Positions 8,355 through 18,286 of a stretch of 43,403 nt of DNA are shown piece after piece. Within the stretch, counting starts at the first letter, position 1. Each line of letters begins with the position of its first letter. The stretch spans positions 1-43,403 of the forward strand of contig CAJPTV010000002.1 of assembly GCA_905373665.1 (NCBI GenBank). The letters run 5' to 3'. This DNA is from Bacteroidia bacterium. GTDB lineage: Bacteria; Bacteroidota; Bacteroidia; Bacteroidales; CAJPTX01. Made by a program: the position numbers and the translations under genes. Under the pieces are notes generated by a model. That model saw only the letters and a list, made by a program, of their open reading frames with translations, searched no databases and had not been told where the DNA came from.

Positions 8355-8395
8355 TGGACGATCTAGCACAAGGCGCCCCGTGCGGAGGGAAAAAA

Positions 8396-10018
8396 CTAGC
8401 AGTTTATTACTTCTTCTTCCCATTCCCCTACATTCCTCTTCTTCTCGTCAAAGCTAATGCCTACGAGGTGGATGGGACGCTTATCACCATTAAATTGCGC
8501 TAAGTAGCCACTCGCTTTCAACTGCGCGATGGCATCCTGTGGCGTCCCCGCAGTCATTACCTTAAATTCAAAAAGGTAGACGCGTTCAGGAGTAGTGATC
8601 ACCATATCTACGCGCCCTGTGGAGCAGACTACCTCGGTTTCTACTTGCATCCCCAAGACGTAGAAAAGCGCGTAAAGTACTGATTGGTAATAGTATTCCC
8701 GTAGGGGTTGTCCTTCTTCACCACTAGGGATATTCCCGTAGTAAATCTTGGTAAGCACTTTTTCTACCCATAGAAGTACTACGGATAAATCGCCAGAAAG
8801 AAGGGAACGAGTAATGTTTCCAACAGACTTAGAGATAAGCGATCCATCAGCAGCCGTGTAAAAAGGCAGCAAGTTCTTTAGGAAACAGTGGCGTACTTCT
8901 TCGTTAGGGAAGCCAAGGATGAAGTGATTAAGTTCTGGGTAATAGTCTTTAATAGTCAGATAACCAGACTGGAATAAAATAGGGATGGAGTCTGTACTCC
9001 CGTAACGGAAGTTTTGCATAGAGTCGCTGTCAATCTCTATTTCGTCATTAAGTTCAGGGATGGGGTAGACGTTTTGTAAAAGGGCTTTCACAACATATTC
9101 GGGAGTCGCTGTCTCGAACCAGTAGTATTCAAATTCTTTATAGGCAAGTACGCGCAGTAAACTAAATGGGTTGTAGACTTGCTCTCCTCTTCGTGAAAAA
9201 GAATAGCCATCGTATCTCTTTTTGAGGAGATGCCGTGTAGCATCTATTGAGTTTTTCTGCTTTGCTGCCAGCTGTTCTATTTCAGGCATAAAATTGTCGG
9301 AGAGCTCTTGTTCTGTGAAGCCACAGATGGCGGAATAGTCATCTAACAATGAGATGTCTATTAAGTTGTTGGCGCCACTAAAGAGGTTCGTCTTACTGAA
9401 CTTGGTGATCCCAGTGAGGATGGCGAAGCGGATGTAGCGATCGCAGTATTTAAGCACTTCGAAGAATGCACGAAGGAGGGAGCGGTTCGCCTCGTTGAGT
9501 TCGGGGTCTTGTAGTGTGAGCAGAAGAGGTTTGTCGTACTCGTCAATAAGGACAACGACTTGTTTGTGCGTTTTTTCGTAGAGGGTCTCTATGAGATAAA
9601 TAAATCGTTCTTCGGGAGCTTCCCCCTCACTTACGACTTGATACTCCGTTTCTAGCTTCTTTAGTTGTTTTAAAAGGTGGTTAGGTAATGCATCTTGGGT
9701 GATATAATTCCTCGCATTCAGATTGAGGTAAAGTACAGGGCTTTCCTCCCACGGTTCACATTTTTGTCTGCGCGCGATCTCCTCCTCGTGCTCTGCAATG
9801 TAAAGTCCGTCGAAAAGCGCTTTTTTCCCTTCGAAGTAGGATTGGAGGGTAGATAAAAAAAGGCTTTTCCCAAAGCGGTGTGGACGGCTTAGGAAGAAAA
9901 AGCGTCCGAGTTGGAGGAGTTTTTCGATGTACTGGGTTTTATCTACGTAGACATTCCCTGCATTACGTACTTGTTCAAAGCTTTGGGTGTCGATGGGTAA
10001 AATGCGTGGTATGTTCAT
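8396..10018 (-). CDS. AAA-ATPase-like protein with C-terminal PD-(D/E)XK nuclease domain (first copy)
   Basis: 540 residues. The N-terminal AAA-ATPase-like domain has a P-loop variant RPHRFGKS (about 45-52) and a Walker B LIDEYD (157-162). A C-terminal PD-(D/E)XK fold is indicated by GRVDM (D about 471) and FEFK (E484, K486). The family is abundant and often multicopy in Bacteroidetes. Its function is not firmly known, so a nuclease activity is inference from the motifs. A second copy with strong similarity lies at 39257-40936. Both share the opening ...LPIDTQ(S/T)FEQVRNAG and most of the ATPase domain. The start at 10018 is supported by an in-frame TAG just upstream. The gene is convergent with the restriction-modification gene and divergent from glnS, with an 11-bp tandem repeat about 90 bp upstream of its start. 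Confidence 0.88.
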   Translation of the reverse strand: MNIPRILPIDTQSFEQVRNAGNVYVDKTQYIEKLLQLGRFFFLSRPHRFGKSLFLSTLQSYFEGKKALFDGLYIAEHEEEIARRQKCEPWEESPVLYLNLNARNYITQDALPNHLLKQLKKLETEYQVVSEGEAPEERFIYLIETLYEKTHKQVVVLIDEYDKPLLLTLQDPELNEANRSLLRAFFEVLKYCDRYIRFAILTGITKFSKTNLFSGANNLIDISLLDDYSAICGFTEQELSDNFMPEIEQLAAKQKNSIDATRHLLKKRYDGYSFSRRGEQVYNPFSLLRVLAYKEFEYYWFETATPEYVVKALLQNVYPIPELNDEIEIDSDSMQNFRYGSTDSIPILFQSGYLTIKDYYPELNHFILGFPNEEVRHCFLKNLLPFYTAADGSLISKSVGNITRSLLSGDLSVVLLWVEKVLTKIYYGNIPSGEEGQPLREYYYQSVLYALFYVLGMQVETEVVCSTGRVDMVITTPERVYLFEFKVMTAGTPQDAIAQLKASGYLAQFNGDKRPIHLVGISFDEKKRNVGEWEEEVINC

Positions 10019-10039
10019 TGCAACCTATTTTCGTTACCA

Positions 10040-10047
10040 CGAAGGTA
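10040..10047 (-). promoter_or_regulatory. Possible -7 element TACCTTCG for the minus-strand AAA/nuclease gene
   Basis: Read on the minus strand, TACCTTCG is one base from TAnnTTTG and would place the transcript start about 15-17 nt before the ATG at 10018. A T-rich stretch lies upstream, but no proper -33 element is seen. Confidence 0.3.
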
Positions 10048-10107
10048 ATGAAAAAGGGACTAGCCTCTTACCTTGTGAAGACATAAGATCTGTAGGCGAT
10101 ATGCAAC

Positions 10108-10184
10108 TCTTCTCTTTGTCTTCTCTTTGTCTTCTCTTTGTCTTCTCTTTGTCTTCTCTTTGTCTTCTCTTTGTCTTCGGTTTG
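10108..10184 (+). repeat. Seven tandem copies of 11-bp unit TCTTCTCTTTG (last copy variant)
   Basis: Six identical units (10108-10173) and a seventh, TCTTCGGTTTG (10174-10184). The tract lies in the 302-bp gap between the divergent AAA/nuclease gene and glnS. It is polypyrimidine-rich on the plus strand. Eleven bp is close to one helical turn, so every copy presents the same DNA face. Each copy ends with CTTTG, similar to the TTTG boxes of Bacteroidetes promoters. The rest of this gap holds the promoter-like elements at 10040 and 10301 and the inverted repeat at 10256. No credible gene is seen in it. Confidence 0.95.
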
Positions 10185-10255
10185 TAAAAAGACAGGAAAA
10201 ACACGATCTACCTACGTTCTGTGAAAGGCGTGACCATAAGAGTGGTGACTTGCTC

Positions 10256-10283
10256 GCTAGCTTCGAAGCCGCGCTTCCCTAGC
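10256..10283. promoter_or_regulatory. Nested inverted repeat upstream of the glnS promoter
   Basis: GCTAG (10256-10260) pairs with CTAGC (10279-10283). Inside them GAAGC (10265-10269) pairs with GCTTC (10273-10277) around a 3-nt loop. The structure ends 17 bp before the -7 element at 10301, so it covers the probable -33 region and could be an operator. This role is inference. Confidence 0.35.
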
Positions 10284-10300
10284 TTTACACAAAAGCGCCG

Positions 10301-10308
10301 TATATTTG
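10301..10308 (+). promoter_or_regulatory. -7 promoter element TATATTTG of glnS
   Basis: Exact match to TAnnTTTG. With the usual spacing transcription starts near 10313, giving a leader of about 8 nt to the ATG at 10321 or 17 nt to the ATG at 10330. This mildly favours the second ATG as the start of glnS. Confidence 0.6.
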
Positions 10309-10320
10309 TGAAGTAAAACT

Positions 10321-12015
<1,695 letters not shown>

Positions 12016-12036
12016 AGGGGGCGGAAGCTTTATTGT

Positions 12037-12903
12037 ATGCGCAAACCAGATTGGTTAAAAATCCGAATTGGCGGCGGGGACGTCTACGCTGGGGTCTCTC
12101 GTACGCTGGAGGAACGGGGACTGCATACCATCTGCTCTAGTGGACGCTGCCCGAATCAGGGGGAGTGTTGGGCGGCGGGTACGGCAACCTTTCTCCTGCT
12201 AGGCAATATCTGTACGCGCAGCTGTCGATTCTGTGCGACGCCTACGGGGCATCCGATGCCCCCCGATGCTGCAGAGCCAGAAAAGATAGCCCAGTCCGTC
12301 AAAATCTTACAATTGAAGCACGTGGTGCTTACCTCCGTGGATCGGGACGACTTGCCCGACGGAGGGGCAGCCCATTGGGTGCGTGTGGTAGAGGCGATCC
12401 GTGCGGCGATGCCCAAGACCTCGGTTGAGGTGCTCTTGCCAGACTTTATGGGAAAGGAAGGGGCGTTGGCGCAGGTACTCGCCTCTCGTCCCGACATTGT
12501 GGCACACAACATTGAAACGATAGAACGGATTACCCCGCACGTACGTTCGCGTGCGGCGTACCGTTATTCTTTGGAGGTGCTGAGGCAGATTGCTGATGCG
12601 GGGGCTGTTTGCAAGTCGGGGATTATGCTCGGGCTCGGGGAGACCCTTGCTGAGGTCGAACAGACGATGGTCGATCTCCGTAGCGTCGGGTGTGCTGTGC
12701 TTACGATAGGGCAGTATCTCCAGCCTCGGCGTACGCACATCCCCGTTGAGCGCTATGTGACCCCCGAGGAGTTTGACAGGTTGGGCGTTCGTGCACGGGA
12801 TCTAGGCTTCCGCTATGTAGAGTCAGGGCCGCTCGTCCGTTCCTCTTTTCATGCCGAGAAAGCCTTGGCTGCCTGTGGCATCTCTACGACACGCTCCGAA
12901 TAA
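12037..12903 (+). CDS. lipA: Lipoyl synthase
   Basis: Radical SAM enzyme that inserts two sulfurs into protein-bound octanoyl groups to make lipoyl cofactor for the glycine cleavage H protein and 2-oxoacid dehydrogenases. 288 residues. Both iron-sulfur sites are visible: the auxiliary cluster as Cys33-x4-Cys38-x5-Cys44 (CSSGRCPNQGEC) and the radical SAM cluster as Cys59-x3-Cys63-x2-Cys66 (CTRSCRFC). The C-terminal VRSSFHAEKA carries the conserved Arg-Ser-Ser cluster ligand region. The next gene, lipB, makes its octanoylated substrate, and gcvT nearby uses the finished cofactor through its H-protein partner. The start ATG is 21 nt after the glnS stop. Confidence 0.97.
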   Translation: MRKPDWLKIRIGGGDVYAGVSRTLEERGLHTICSSGRCPNQGECWAAGTATFLLLGNICTRSCRFCATPTGHPMPPDAAEPEKIAQSVKILQLKHVVLTSVDRDDLPDGGAAHWVRVVEAIRAAMPKTSVEVLLPDFMGKEGALAQVLASRPDIVAHNIETIERITPHVRSRAAYRYSLEVLRQIADAGAVCKSGIMLGLGETLAEVEQTMVDLRSVGCAVLTIGQYLQPRRTHIPVERYVTPEEFDRLGVRARDLGFRYVESGPLVRSSFHAEKALAACGISTTRSE

Positions 12904-12916
12904 TTTATCTCACCAG

Positions 12917-13591
12917 ATGAAGATCCTTCTGCGTAGACTCGCTCGCGACTATTCGCGTGCCATGAAAGAGCAAGCCGATGCTTGTGAGCTTGTAGAATCA
13001 ATGGCAAGGGGCGGTACATCAGAACCCACAGGATATCTCTTTATCGGGGAGCACGACCCCGTCTATACCCTCGGGAAAAATGGGAATGCGAGTAACCTTC
13101 TGGTCACCGAAGGACGGGACGGCGTCCCCGCCCTCGTACGTACCGATCGGGGGGGCGATATCACCTATCACGGGCCGGGGCAAATCGTGATGTACCTCGT
13201 CGTACATCTCCCTTCGCTTGGGCTCGGAGCGCGTAAGTATGTAGAGCTGCTTGAGAAGGCGGTGATTGAGACGCTTCGAGAGTTCCGTATCGTGACAAGA
13301 ACCTTAGACGATGCCCCCGGGGTCTGGATACCCGCCACGCGTATGCGCCCTTTGCGTAAGATTTGCGCCCTCGGTATCCATATTAACCAAGGGGTTACCA
13401 CGCACGGGATTGCGCTCAATGTGATGACCGACATGGGTTACTTTGCCAAGATTAACCCCTGTGGCTTTACCGATCGTGACGCGACCTCGATGGAGCAAGA
13501 GCTCTACACACCCCTAGATTTTAGATTAGTCGAAAACACCCTTCTCCGCCATATTGCTAATACTCTTCACCTTTCCTATGCGACGCATTAG
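12917..13591 (+). CDS. lipB: Octanoyltransferase (lipoate-protein ligase B)
   Basis: Moves octanoyl from acyl carrier protein to the target lysine of lipoyl domains, the step before LipA. 224 residues. RTDRGGDITYHGPGQ (about 75-89) is the family signature. The catalytic pair is Lys148 (RKICALGIHI) and Cys182 (NPCG), 34 residues apart as in characterised LipB enzymes. The ATG at 12917 is chosen, 13 nt after lipA. The longer in-frame ATG at 12851 would overlap lipA and add residues with no family match. The gene follows lipA in the same order of use and is probably co-transcribed with it. Confidence 0.96.
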   Translation: MKILLRRLARDYSRAMKEQADACELVESMARGGTSEPTGYLFIGEHDPVYTLGKNGNASNLLVTEGRDGVPALVRTDRGGDITYHGPGQIVMYLVVHLPSLGLGARKYVELLEKAVIETLREFRIVTRTLDDAPGVWIPATRMRPLRKICALGIHINQGVTTHGIALNVMTDMGYFAKINPCGFTDRDATSMEQELYTPLDFRLVENTLLRHIANTLHLSYATH

Positions 13592-13606
13592 CGTTTTAGA
13601 GATAGT

Positions 13607-15325
13607 ATGACGAAGGAGTGGATTTATAAAAAACGGCGTCCAGAGGATACGGAGCGCCGAGCTAAGCTTAGTGCGGCGTGTGCCCTTTCGCCACTCTTTG
13701 CACAACTCCTCCTAGATCGGGGGATTACCACGCCAGAGGAGGCTTCCAACTTCTTCGACCCGCAGCTGCAAGACCTGCACGACCCCTTCTTGATGAAGGA
13801 TATGGAGGCTGCCGTAAGGCGGCTTTCTTGTGCTATGGACAACGATGAGCGCGTGCTCGTCTATGGAGATTATGATGTGGATGGGACGGCAGCCGTCTCG
13901 CTCATCTACTCCTTCTTGGGGGAGCTGGGGGTTGATGTGGGGCTCTATATCCCTGACCGTTACCGCGAGGGGTATGGAATCTCAGAGCTCGGCGTACGCT
14001 TTGCTGCAGAGAATGACTATACGTTGGTTATAGCCCTCGACTGTGGGATAAAAGCCTACGAGCAGATCGAGCTGGCGTGCTCACTTGGGGTAGATTTCAT
14101 CATTTGCGACCACCATTTTGCCGACGAGGAGATCCCGCGTGCGGTGGCGGTCTTAGACCCTAAGCGCAACGACTGTACCTACCCTTGTAAGTATCTTTCT
14201 GGGACGGGCGTAGGGTTCAAGCTCTTGCAAGCGCTCTCGTTGCGCCGCGGTTACCCGATGCATAAGCTGCTCCAACATCTTGATTTGGTTGCGCTGAGCA
14301 TTGCGGCGGACTTGGTAGAGGTGCGCGGCGAGAACCGCATTTTAGCCACCCACGGTCTGCGCTGTCTGAACGAGACCCCCTCGCCTGGGATTAAGGCGCT
14401 TAAGCAGGTGGCAGGGCTCGGGGAACGGACGATCGAAATGCAGGATATCATCTTTCGCCTTGGTCCGCGAATTAACGCTGCGGGGCGGATGATGAACGGC
14501 AGTATCGCTGTAGAGCTCTTTACCTCGCCCGATGATGCGACGGCAGAGCTCTATGCGCAGATCATTAACCAGAGCAATATTAAGCGACAGGGGGTCGATC
14601 GACAGATGACGAGCGAGGCATCCAAGATGTCGATGGCGCATCTGGAGCAGGGCGATAGGATGTCGCTCGTCCTCTATAACCCGCAGTGGCACAAGGGGCT
14701 GTTAGGGGTTGTGGCGAGTCGTCTCGTGGATATGTTCTATCGACCCGTGGTGGTGCTTACCGAGACTAATGGGATTGTCTCGGGGTCGGCACGTTCCATC
14801 CCAGGGTTTGATATCTACGAAGTGGTCTCAGACTGCGCATCGTTGCTTGAGAGCTTTGGCGGTCATACCCAAGCCGTGGGCTTAACCCTCAAGCAAGAGA
14901 ATGTGGAAGCCTTTCGGCAACGATTTGAGGAGGTGGTGGCACACCGCATTACACTCAAACAAAAGCATCCTGTGATAGAGATAGATGCGCTATTATGCGG
15001 AGAGGAGCTCTCGCCCTCTTTTTTCAAAAAGATGATGACCTTCGAACCCTTCGGACCGATGAACCCAGCCCCTGTGTTTGCACTGAAGGGCGTATTGCCA
15101 GATGCTACGGCAAAGCTCTTTGGGCGAGGTAATGAGCACCTCAAGTTTATGGTTTCGTTGGGGGGTGATTGTCCGTCGTTTATGGCGCTTGCCTATCAGC
15201 AGGCAAAGCATCTTAAACTGGTGCAAGGAGAGCGCTTTGCCATTGTCTTTACTGTGGAGAACAATCACTATTTCTCACCCCCAGTGATCCAGTTTAACGT
15301 CAAAGACATCGTACAAGAAGCCTAA
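13607..15325 (+). CDS. recJ: Single-stranded-DNA-specific exonuclease RecJ
   Basis: 5'-3' single-strand exonuclease used in recombination and mismatch/base-excision repair. 572 residues, a normal bacterial length. The DHH phosphoesterase core is complete, with VYGDYDVDG at about 85-93, the DCG motif near 145-147 and CDHH at 167-170. The DHHA1 domain has the GSARS segment and GGH at about 418-420. A C-terminal OB-like domain follows (FEPFGPMNPAPVF onward). The start ATG is 15 nt after lipB, so it probably ends the glnS-lipA-lipB-recJ transcript. No terminator hairpin with a T-run is evident after it. Confidence 0.96.
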   Translation: MTKEWIYKKRRPEDTERRAKLSAACALSPLFAQLLLDRGITTPEEASNFFDPQLQDLHDPFLMKDMEAAVRRLSCAMDNDERVLVYGDYDVDGTAAVSLIYSFLGELGVDVGLYIPDRYREGYGISELGVRFAAENDYTLVIALDCGIKAYEQIELACSLGVDFIICDHHFADEEIPRAVAVLDPKRNDCTYPCKYLSGTGVGFKLLQALSLRRGYPMHKLLQHLDLVALSIAADLVEVRGENRILATHGLRCLNETPSPGIKALKQVAGLGERTIEMQDIIFRLGPRINAAGRMMNGSIAVELFTSPDDATAELYAQIINQSNIKRQGVDRQMTSEASKMSMAHLEQGDRMSLVLYNPQWHKGLLGVVASRLVDMFYRPVVVLTETNGIVSGSARSIPGFDIYEVVSDCASLLESFGGHTQAVGLTLKQENVEAFRQRFEEVVAHRITLKQKHPVIEIDALLCGEELSPSFFKKMMTFEPFGPMNPAPVFALKGVLPDATAKLFGRGNEHLKFMVSLGGDCPSFMALAYQQAKHLKLVQGERFAIVFTVENNHYFSPPVIQFNVKDIVQEA

Positions 15326-15463
15326 CGCCGTTTCTTGGCAAAATAATTATCTACAATAGGAAACAGGGACTAACCCCACTGTAGGCAGAGGTGTGGGAAA
15401 GTTATGAACATATAAACAATACACCTTGGGGGCTCTTCTTACCGTGCTTGATAGACGAATCTC

Positions 15464-15478
15464 TACCTTTGTCAAAGG
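15464..15478 (+). promoter_or_regulatory. Promoter -7 element TACCTTTG with overlapping palindrome, upstream of parA
   Basis: TACCTTTG (15464-15471) matches TAnnTTTG exactly and would start transcription near 15476, about 48 nt before parA. The palindrome CCTTTG-T-CAAAGG (15466-15478) overlaps both the element and the expected start, a good place for a repressor. Autoregulation by ParA/ParB is common in such operons, but its use here is inference. The remaining 198 bp between recJ and parA show only a weak CCCAC/GTGGG stem. Confidence 0.5.
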
Positions 15479-15523
15479 CTTGGGTATCCAGTGGCGGTGC
15501 TCGGGTGTAAAATTTGAACGAGA

Positions 15524-16321
15524 ATGGCGAAAGTAATTCCAATCGCAAACCAAAAAGGGGGCGTCGGCAAGACTACGACAGCTATCAACCTTGCAGCGTG
15601 TTTAGCGGTTGAGGGGAAGAAGGTTCTCTTGATTGATGCAGACCCGCAGGCGAACTCCACCTCAGGGTTGGGTATCCTTGGAGCTGAGCGGCGGGGGATT
15701 TACGATTGCATAGTAAACCAGATCGATCCGCACGAGGTCATCATCCACACCGAGCTCCCGTTGCTCGACCTCATTCCTTCGCACGTCGACTTGGCGGGGG
15801 CGGAGGTCGAGATTGTCAATGAGCCTAAGCGTGAGACGATCTTGCGTCGGGTTATTGAGCCTCTGTGTCCGGAATACGAATATATCTTCATCGACTGTTC
15901 GCCCTCCTTGGGGCTTGTCACCCTGAACGCCCTGACGGCGGCGGACTCGGTGATTATCCCCGTACAGTGTGAGTATTTTGCGCTTGAGGGGATTGGTAAG
16001 CTGCTGCACACGATCCAGCTGACTCAGTCGCGTTTTGCTCCTAATATCAAGATAGAGGGTTTCCTCTTTACGATGTACGACGCGCGTATCAACCTTGCGA
16101 ACCATGTCGTGAGGGAGGTAAAGGAGCACTTCGGGGCGATGGTCTTTGAGACGATGATTGTCCGCAATGTGAAGCTCAGTGAGGCGCCTAGCCACGGCAA
16201 GCCAGTTATCCTCTTTGACCCGACGTCGGCAGGGGCACAGTGTTATACCAATTTGGCGCGCGAGCTCATTGCCCGCAATGAGGCGCTGGCGCAGACCGAG
16301 CAATCCAAGCAGGAGGAATAG
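15524..16321 (+). CDS. parA: Chromosome-partitioning ATPase ParA (Soj)
   Basis: ATPase that moves or positions replication origins by cycling on the nucleoid together with ParB. 265 residues. It begins MAKVIPIANQKGGVGKTT with the deviant Walker A motif at about 11-18, followed by LIDADPQANSTSGLG and the switch/Walker B region FIDCSPSLGLVTLNAL. The short N-terminus without a helix-turn-helix marks it as the chromosomal (Soj) type rather than a type Ia plasmid ParA. The parB gene starts 3 nt after its stop. The chromosomal context (downstream cell-envelope genes) supports segregation of the main chromosome. Confidence 0.97.
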   Translation: MAKVIPIANQKGGVGKTTTAINLAACLAVEGKKVLLIDADPQANSTSGLGILGAERRGIYDCIVNQIDPHEVIIHTELPLLDLIPSHVDLAGAEVEIVNEPKRETILRRVIEPLCPEYEYIFIDCSPSLGLVTLNALTAADSVIIPVQCEYFALEGIGKLLHTIQLTQSRFAPNIKIEGFLFTMYDARINLANHVVREVKEHFGAMVFETMIVRNVKLSEAPSHGKPVILFDPTSAGAQCYTNLARELIARNEALAQTEQSKQEE

Positions 16322-16324
16322 TGG

Positions 16325-17284
16325 ATGGCGAAGAAGCTCAGTGGTCTAGGACGCGGACTCGACGCTCTTTTGGGTGAAGATATCAGGGTATCGAACGGTA
16401 ACCTCGTGCCTCCTACGAATGATTATCGGGGCGGGGAGCGTGTCGATGCTGATGGGCAACAGCCGTTGGTCGCTGTCCAAGAGATCCCACTCTCGCTTAT
16501 TGACGTCAATCCCTTCCAGCCGCGTGAGACCTTTGACGAGGAGGAGCTCCGTAACCTCTCAGACTCCATTGCGAAGATTGGGATTATACAGCCCATTACC
16601 CTTCGTGCGACGGGGGATCGTTACCAGATAATCTCTGGCGAGCGCCGTTTCCGTGCCTCCCGCATGGCAGGGCTTACGACCATCCCCGCTTATATCCGTG
16701 ATGCGGACGAGCAGGGGATGATTGAGATGGCGCTTGTGGAGAACTTGCAGCGTTCGGATCTCAATGCGATAGAGGTGGCGCTGAGCTTTCAGCGTCTGTT
16801 AGATGAGTGCCATATCCCACAAGAGGAGCTTGCGCCGCGTGTGGGTAAGAACCGTTCGACGATTTCAAACTATATGCGCCTTCTCAAACTCCCCGCCGAG
16901 GTGCAGTATAATATTCGTGCGAAGAACCTTTCGATGGGGCATGCGCGTGCCCTGCTGGGGCTAGAAGACGAGCAGCTGCAACTGCAGCTCATGCGACGTA
17001 TTCTTGACGAGGGGCTCTCTGTGCGCCGCTGTGAAGAGCTGGTGCGCGACCTGACCCAAGGGGCAGAAACGGAAGCAACCCTCGCAGACGAAATGAACCC
17101 AGAGGCGACTCCTACACCGCAAGCATTGCGCTACGTAGAGGAGATGCAGTCTGCCCTAGAGCAGCGTCTGGGTTGGGGGGTAAAAGTCAATGGTAATGAA
17201 AAGGGGAGTGGTAAGATCGTTATCACCTTCCGTACCGAGGGCGAACGTAAGGAGCTTATGCGGAAGCTCTTGCAAGAGGAGTAG
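16325..17284 (+). CDS. parB: Chromosome-partitioning protein ParB
   Basis: CTP-dependent DNA clamp that loads at parS sites and stimulates ParA. 319 residues. Features in order: an N-terminal ParA-interaction tail (LSGLGRGLDALLGED), the ParB/Srx CTPase domain with NPFQPR, GERRFRAS and ENLQRSDLN, then a helix-turn-helix (PRVGKNRSTISNYMRLLKLP) that reads parS, and a C-terminal dimerisation part. It directly follows parA with a 3-nt gap. I found no perfect parS site in the window. Two partial matches are listed among the rejected items. Confidence 0.97.
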   Translation: MAKKLSGLGRGLDALLGEDIRVSNGNLVPPTNDYRGGERVDADGQQPLVAVQEIPLSLIDVNPFQPRETFDEEELRNLSDSIAKIGIIQPITLRATGDRYQIISGERRFRASRMAGLTTIPAYIRDADEQGMIEMALVENLQRSDLNAIEVALSFQRLLDECHIPQEELAPRVGKNRSTISNYMRLLKLPAEVQYNIRAKNLSMGHARALLGLEDEQLQLQLMRRILDEGLSVRRCEELVRDLTQGAETEATLADEMNPEATPTPQALRYVEEMQSALEQRLGWGVKVNGNEKGSGKIVITFRTEGERKELMRKLLQEE

Positions 17285-17297
17285 GAGTATCCCTCAG

Positions 17298-18272
17298 GTG
17301 AAACACATCCTGTTGTTTGTCTTTCTCTTACCGCTTGCCCTCCTCAGCAAGGCGCAGGACTCTGTGCGGTTAATAGCACCGCAGGAGATGGAGCGTCTTG
17401 CAGATTCGCTCGCGGTGCTCACGCCTGAGGCAGCTATAGCATCGTCGTCTGATGAGCTCCGTCCCTTAAACCCAAGTCTACAAACAACCCCCTTCCGCCG
17501 TTTCTGTGACACACTCTCGATGTCGTGGACGGCGCTTTCGGCGTTGGTGCTCCCAGGGGCGGGACAGGTGATTAACGGCGACTATTGGAAGCTTCCCCTT
17601 GTCTGGGGCTCTATTGGTGGTTTTACTTACGGGGGCGTATATTTTAACCGACGTCTCAATGCGCTTAGCAATGAGCCCTTGCTTACGGATGCGGCGTTGC
17701 GTCTCGAGCAAGAGAGTCGGTTGACAGAGACGCGTTATCTGCGCAATGGGTGTTTTGCCGCGGCGGCAGTGAGTTACTCCTTCTCTGTAGCGGATGCGCT
17801 GATTTCGCATAGCCGTGGGTATATCTCTCCCACCGCTGCGCTCTTTTCTAGTGCACTGTTGCCTGGGCTGGGGCAGCTCTATACGGAGATGTATTGGAAG
17901 ATCCCCGTCATTTACGGCGCAGGGGTCTTTCTCGTCTCGCAGTTTATGCGAATGGATCAGCTTTACCGACGTTTTGATAAGGCGCTGACCTATCTTGTCG
18001 ATGAGCGTCCAGAGACCATTGACGAATTTGAAGGGAAGCGTTCGCGTCAAGATATTGAGTACTTTCGTGACTACTATCGCCGCAACCGCGACCTCTCTTT
18101 GCTGGGGATTTCCTTACTTTACTTCCTGAATGTGGTCGATGCCTACGTCGGTGCACATCTCTATTACTGGAATGTGGATTCCAATCTTGCCATGCGTGTC
18201 TATCCCTCATTCGCTCCGCAGTGGGGCGGACAAAACGGTGTGTTAGCGCTCAATCTTAACCTGTCCTTTTAA
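17298..18272 (+). CDS. DUF5683 membrane protein with signal peptide
   Basis: 324 residues from the GTG at 17298, 13 nt after parB. This start begins a clean signal peptide (KHILLFVFLLPLALLSKA, then QDS). The longer in-frame extension would lie inside parB, so it is rejected. Two related halves are visible, each with a PG-x-GQ-x(5-6)-YWK-x-P motif: LPGAGQVINGDYWKLP near 116 and LPGLGQLYTEMYWKIP near 190. These are typical of DUF5683, together with several hydrophobic segments. The biochemical function of the family is unknown. Its place between parB and a lytic transglycosylase is recurrent in Bacteroidetes as far as I recall and suggests an envelope or division-linked role. That is inference. 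Confidence 0.85.
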   Translation: MKHILLFVFLLPLALLSKAQDSVRLIAPQEMERLADSLAVLTPEAAIASSSDELRPLNPSLQTTPFRRFCDTLSMSWTALSALVLPGAGQVINGDYWKLPLVWGSIGGFTYGGVYFNRRLNALSNEPLLTDAALRLEQESRLTETRYLRNGCFAAAAVSYSFSVADALISHSRGYISPTAALFSSALLPGLGQLYTEMYWKIPVIYGAGVFLVSQFMRMDQLYRRFDKALTYLVDERPETIDEFEGKRSRQDIEYFRDYYRRNRDLSLLGISLLYFLNVVDAYVGAHLYYWNVDSNLAMRVYPSFAPQWGGQNGVLALNLNLSF

Positions 18273-18286
18273 CCAGAGAAACGAAC

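Noticed and set aside
17290..17305. Partial parS-like sequence (GTGAAACA right arm) just after parB
   Set aside because: The central CACGTG is CAGGTG and the left arm matches poorly. It overlaps the GTG start and first codons of the DUF5683 gene, which explains the sequence.
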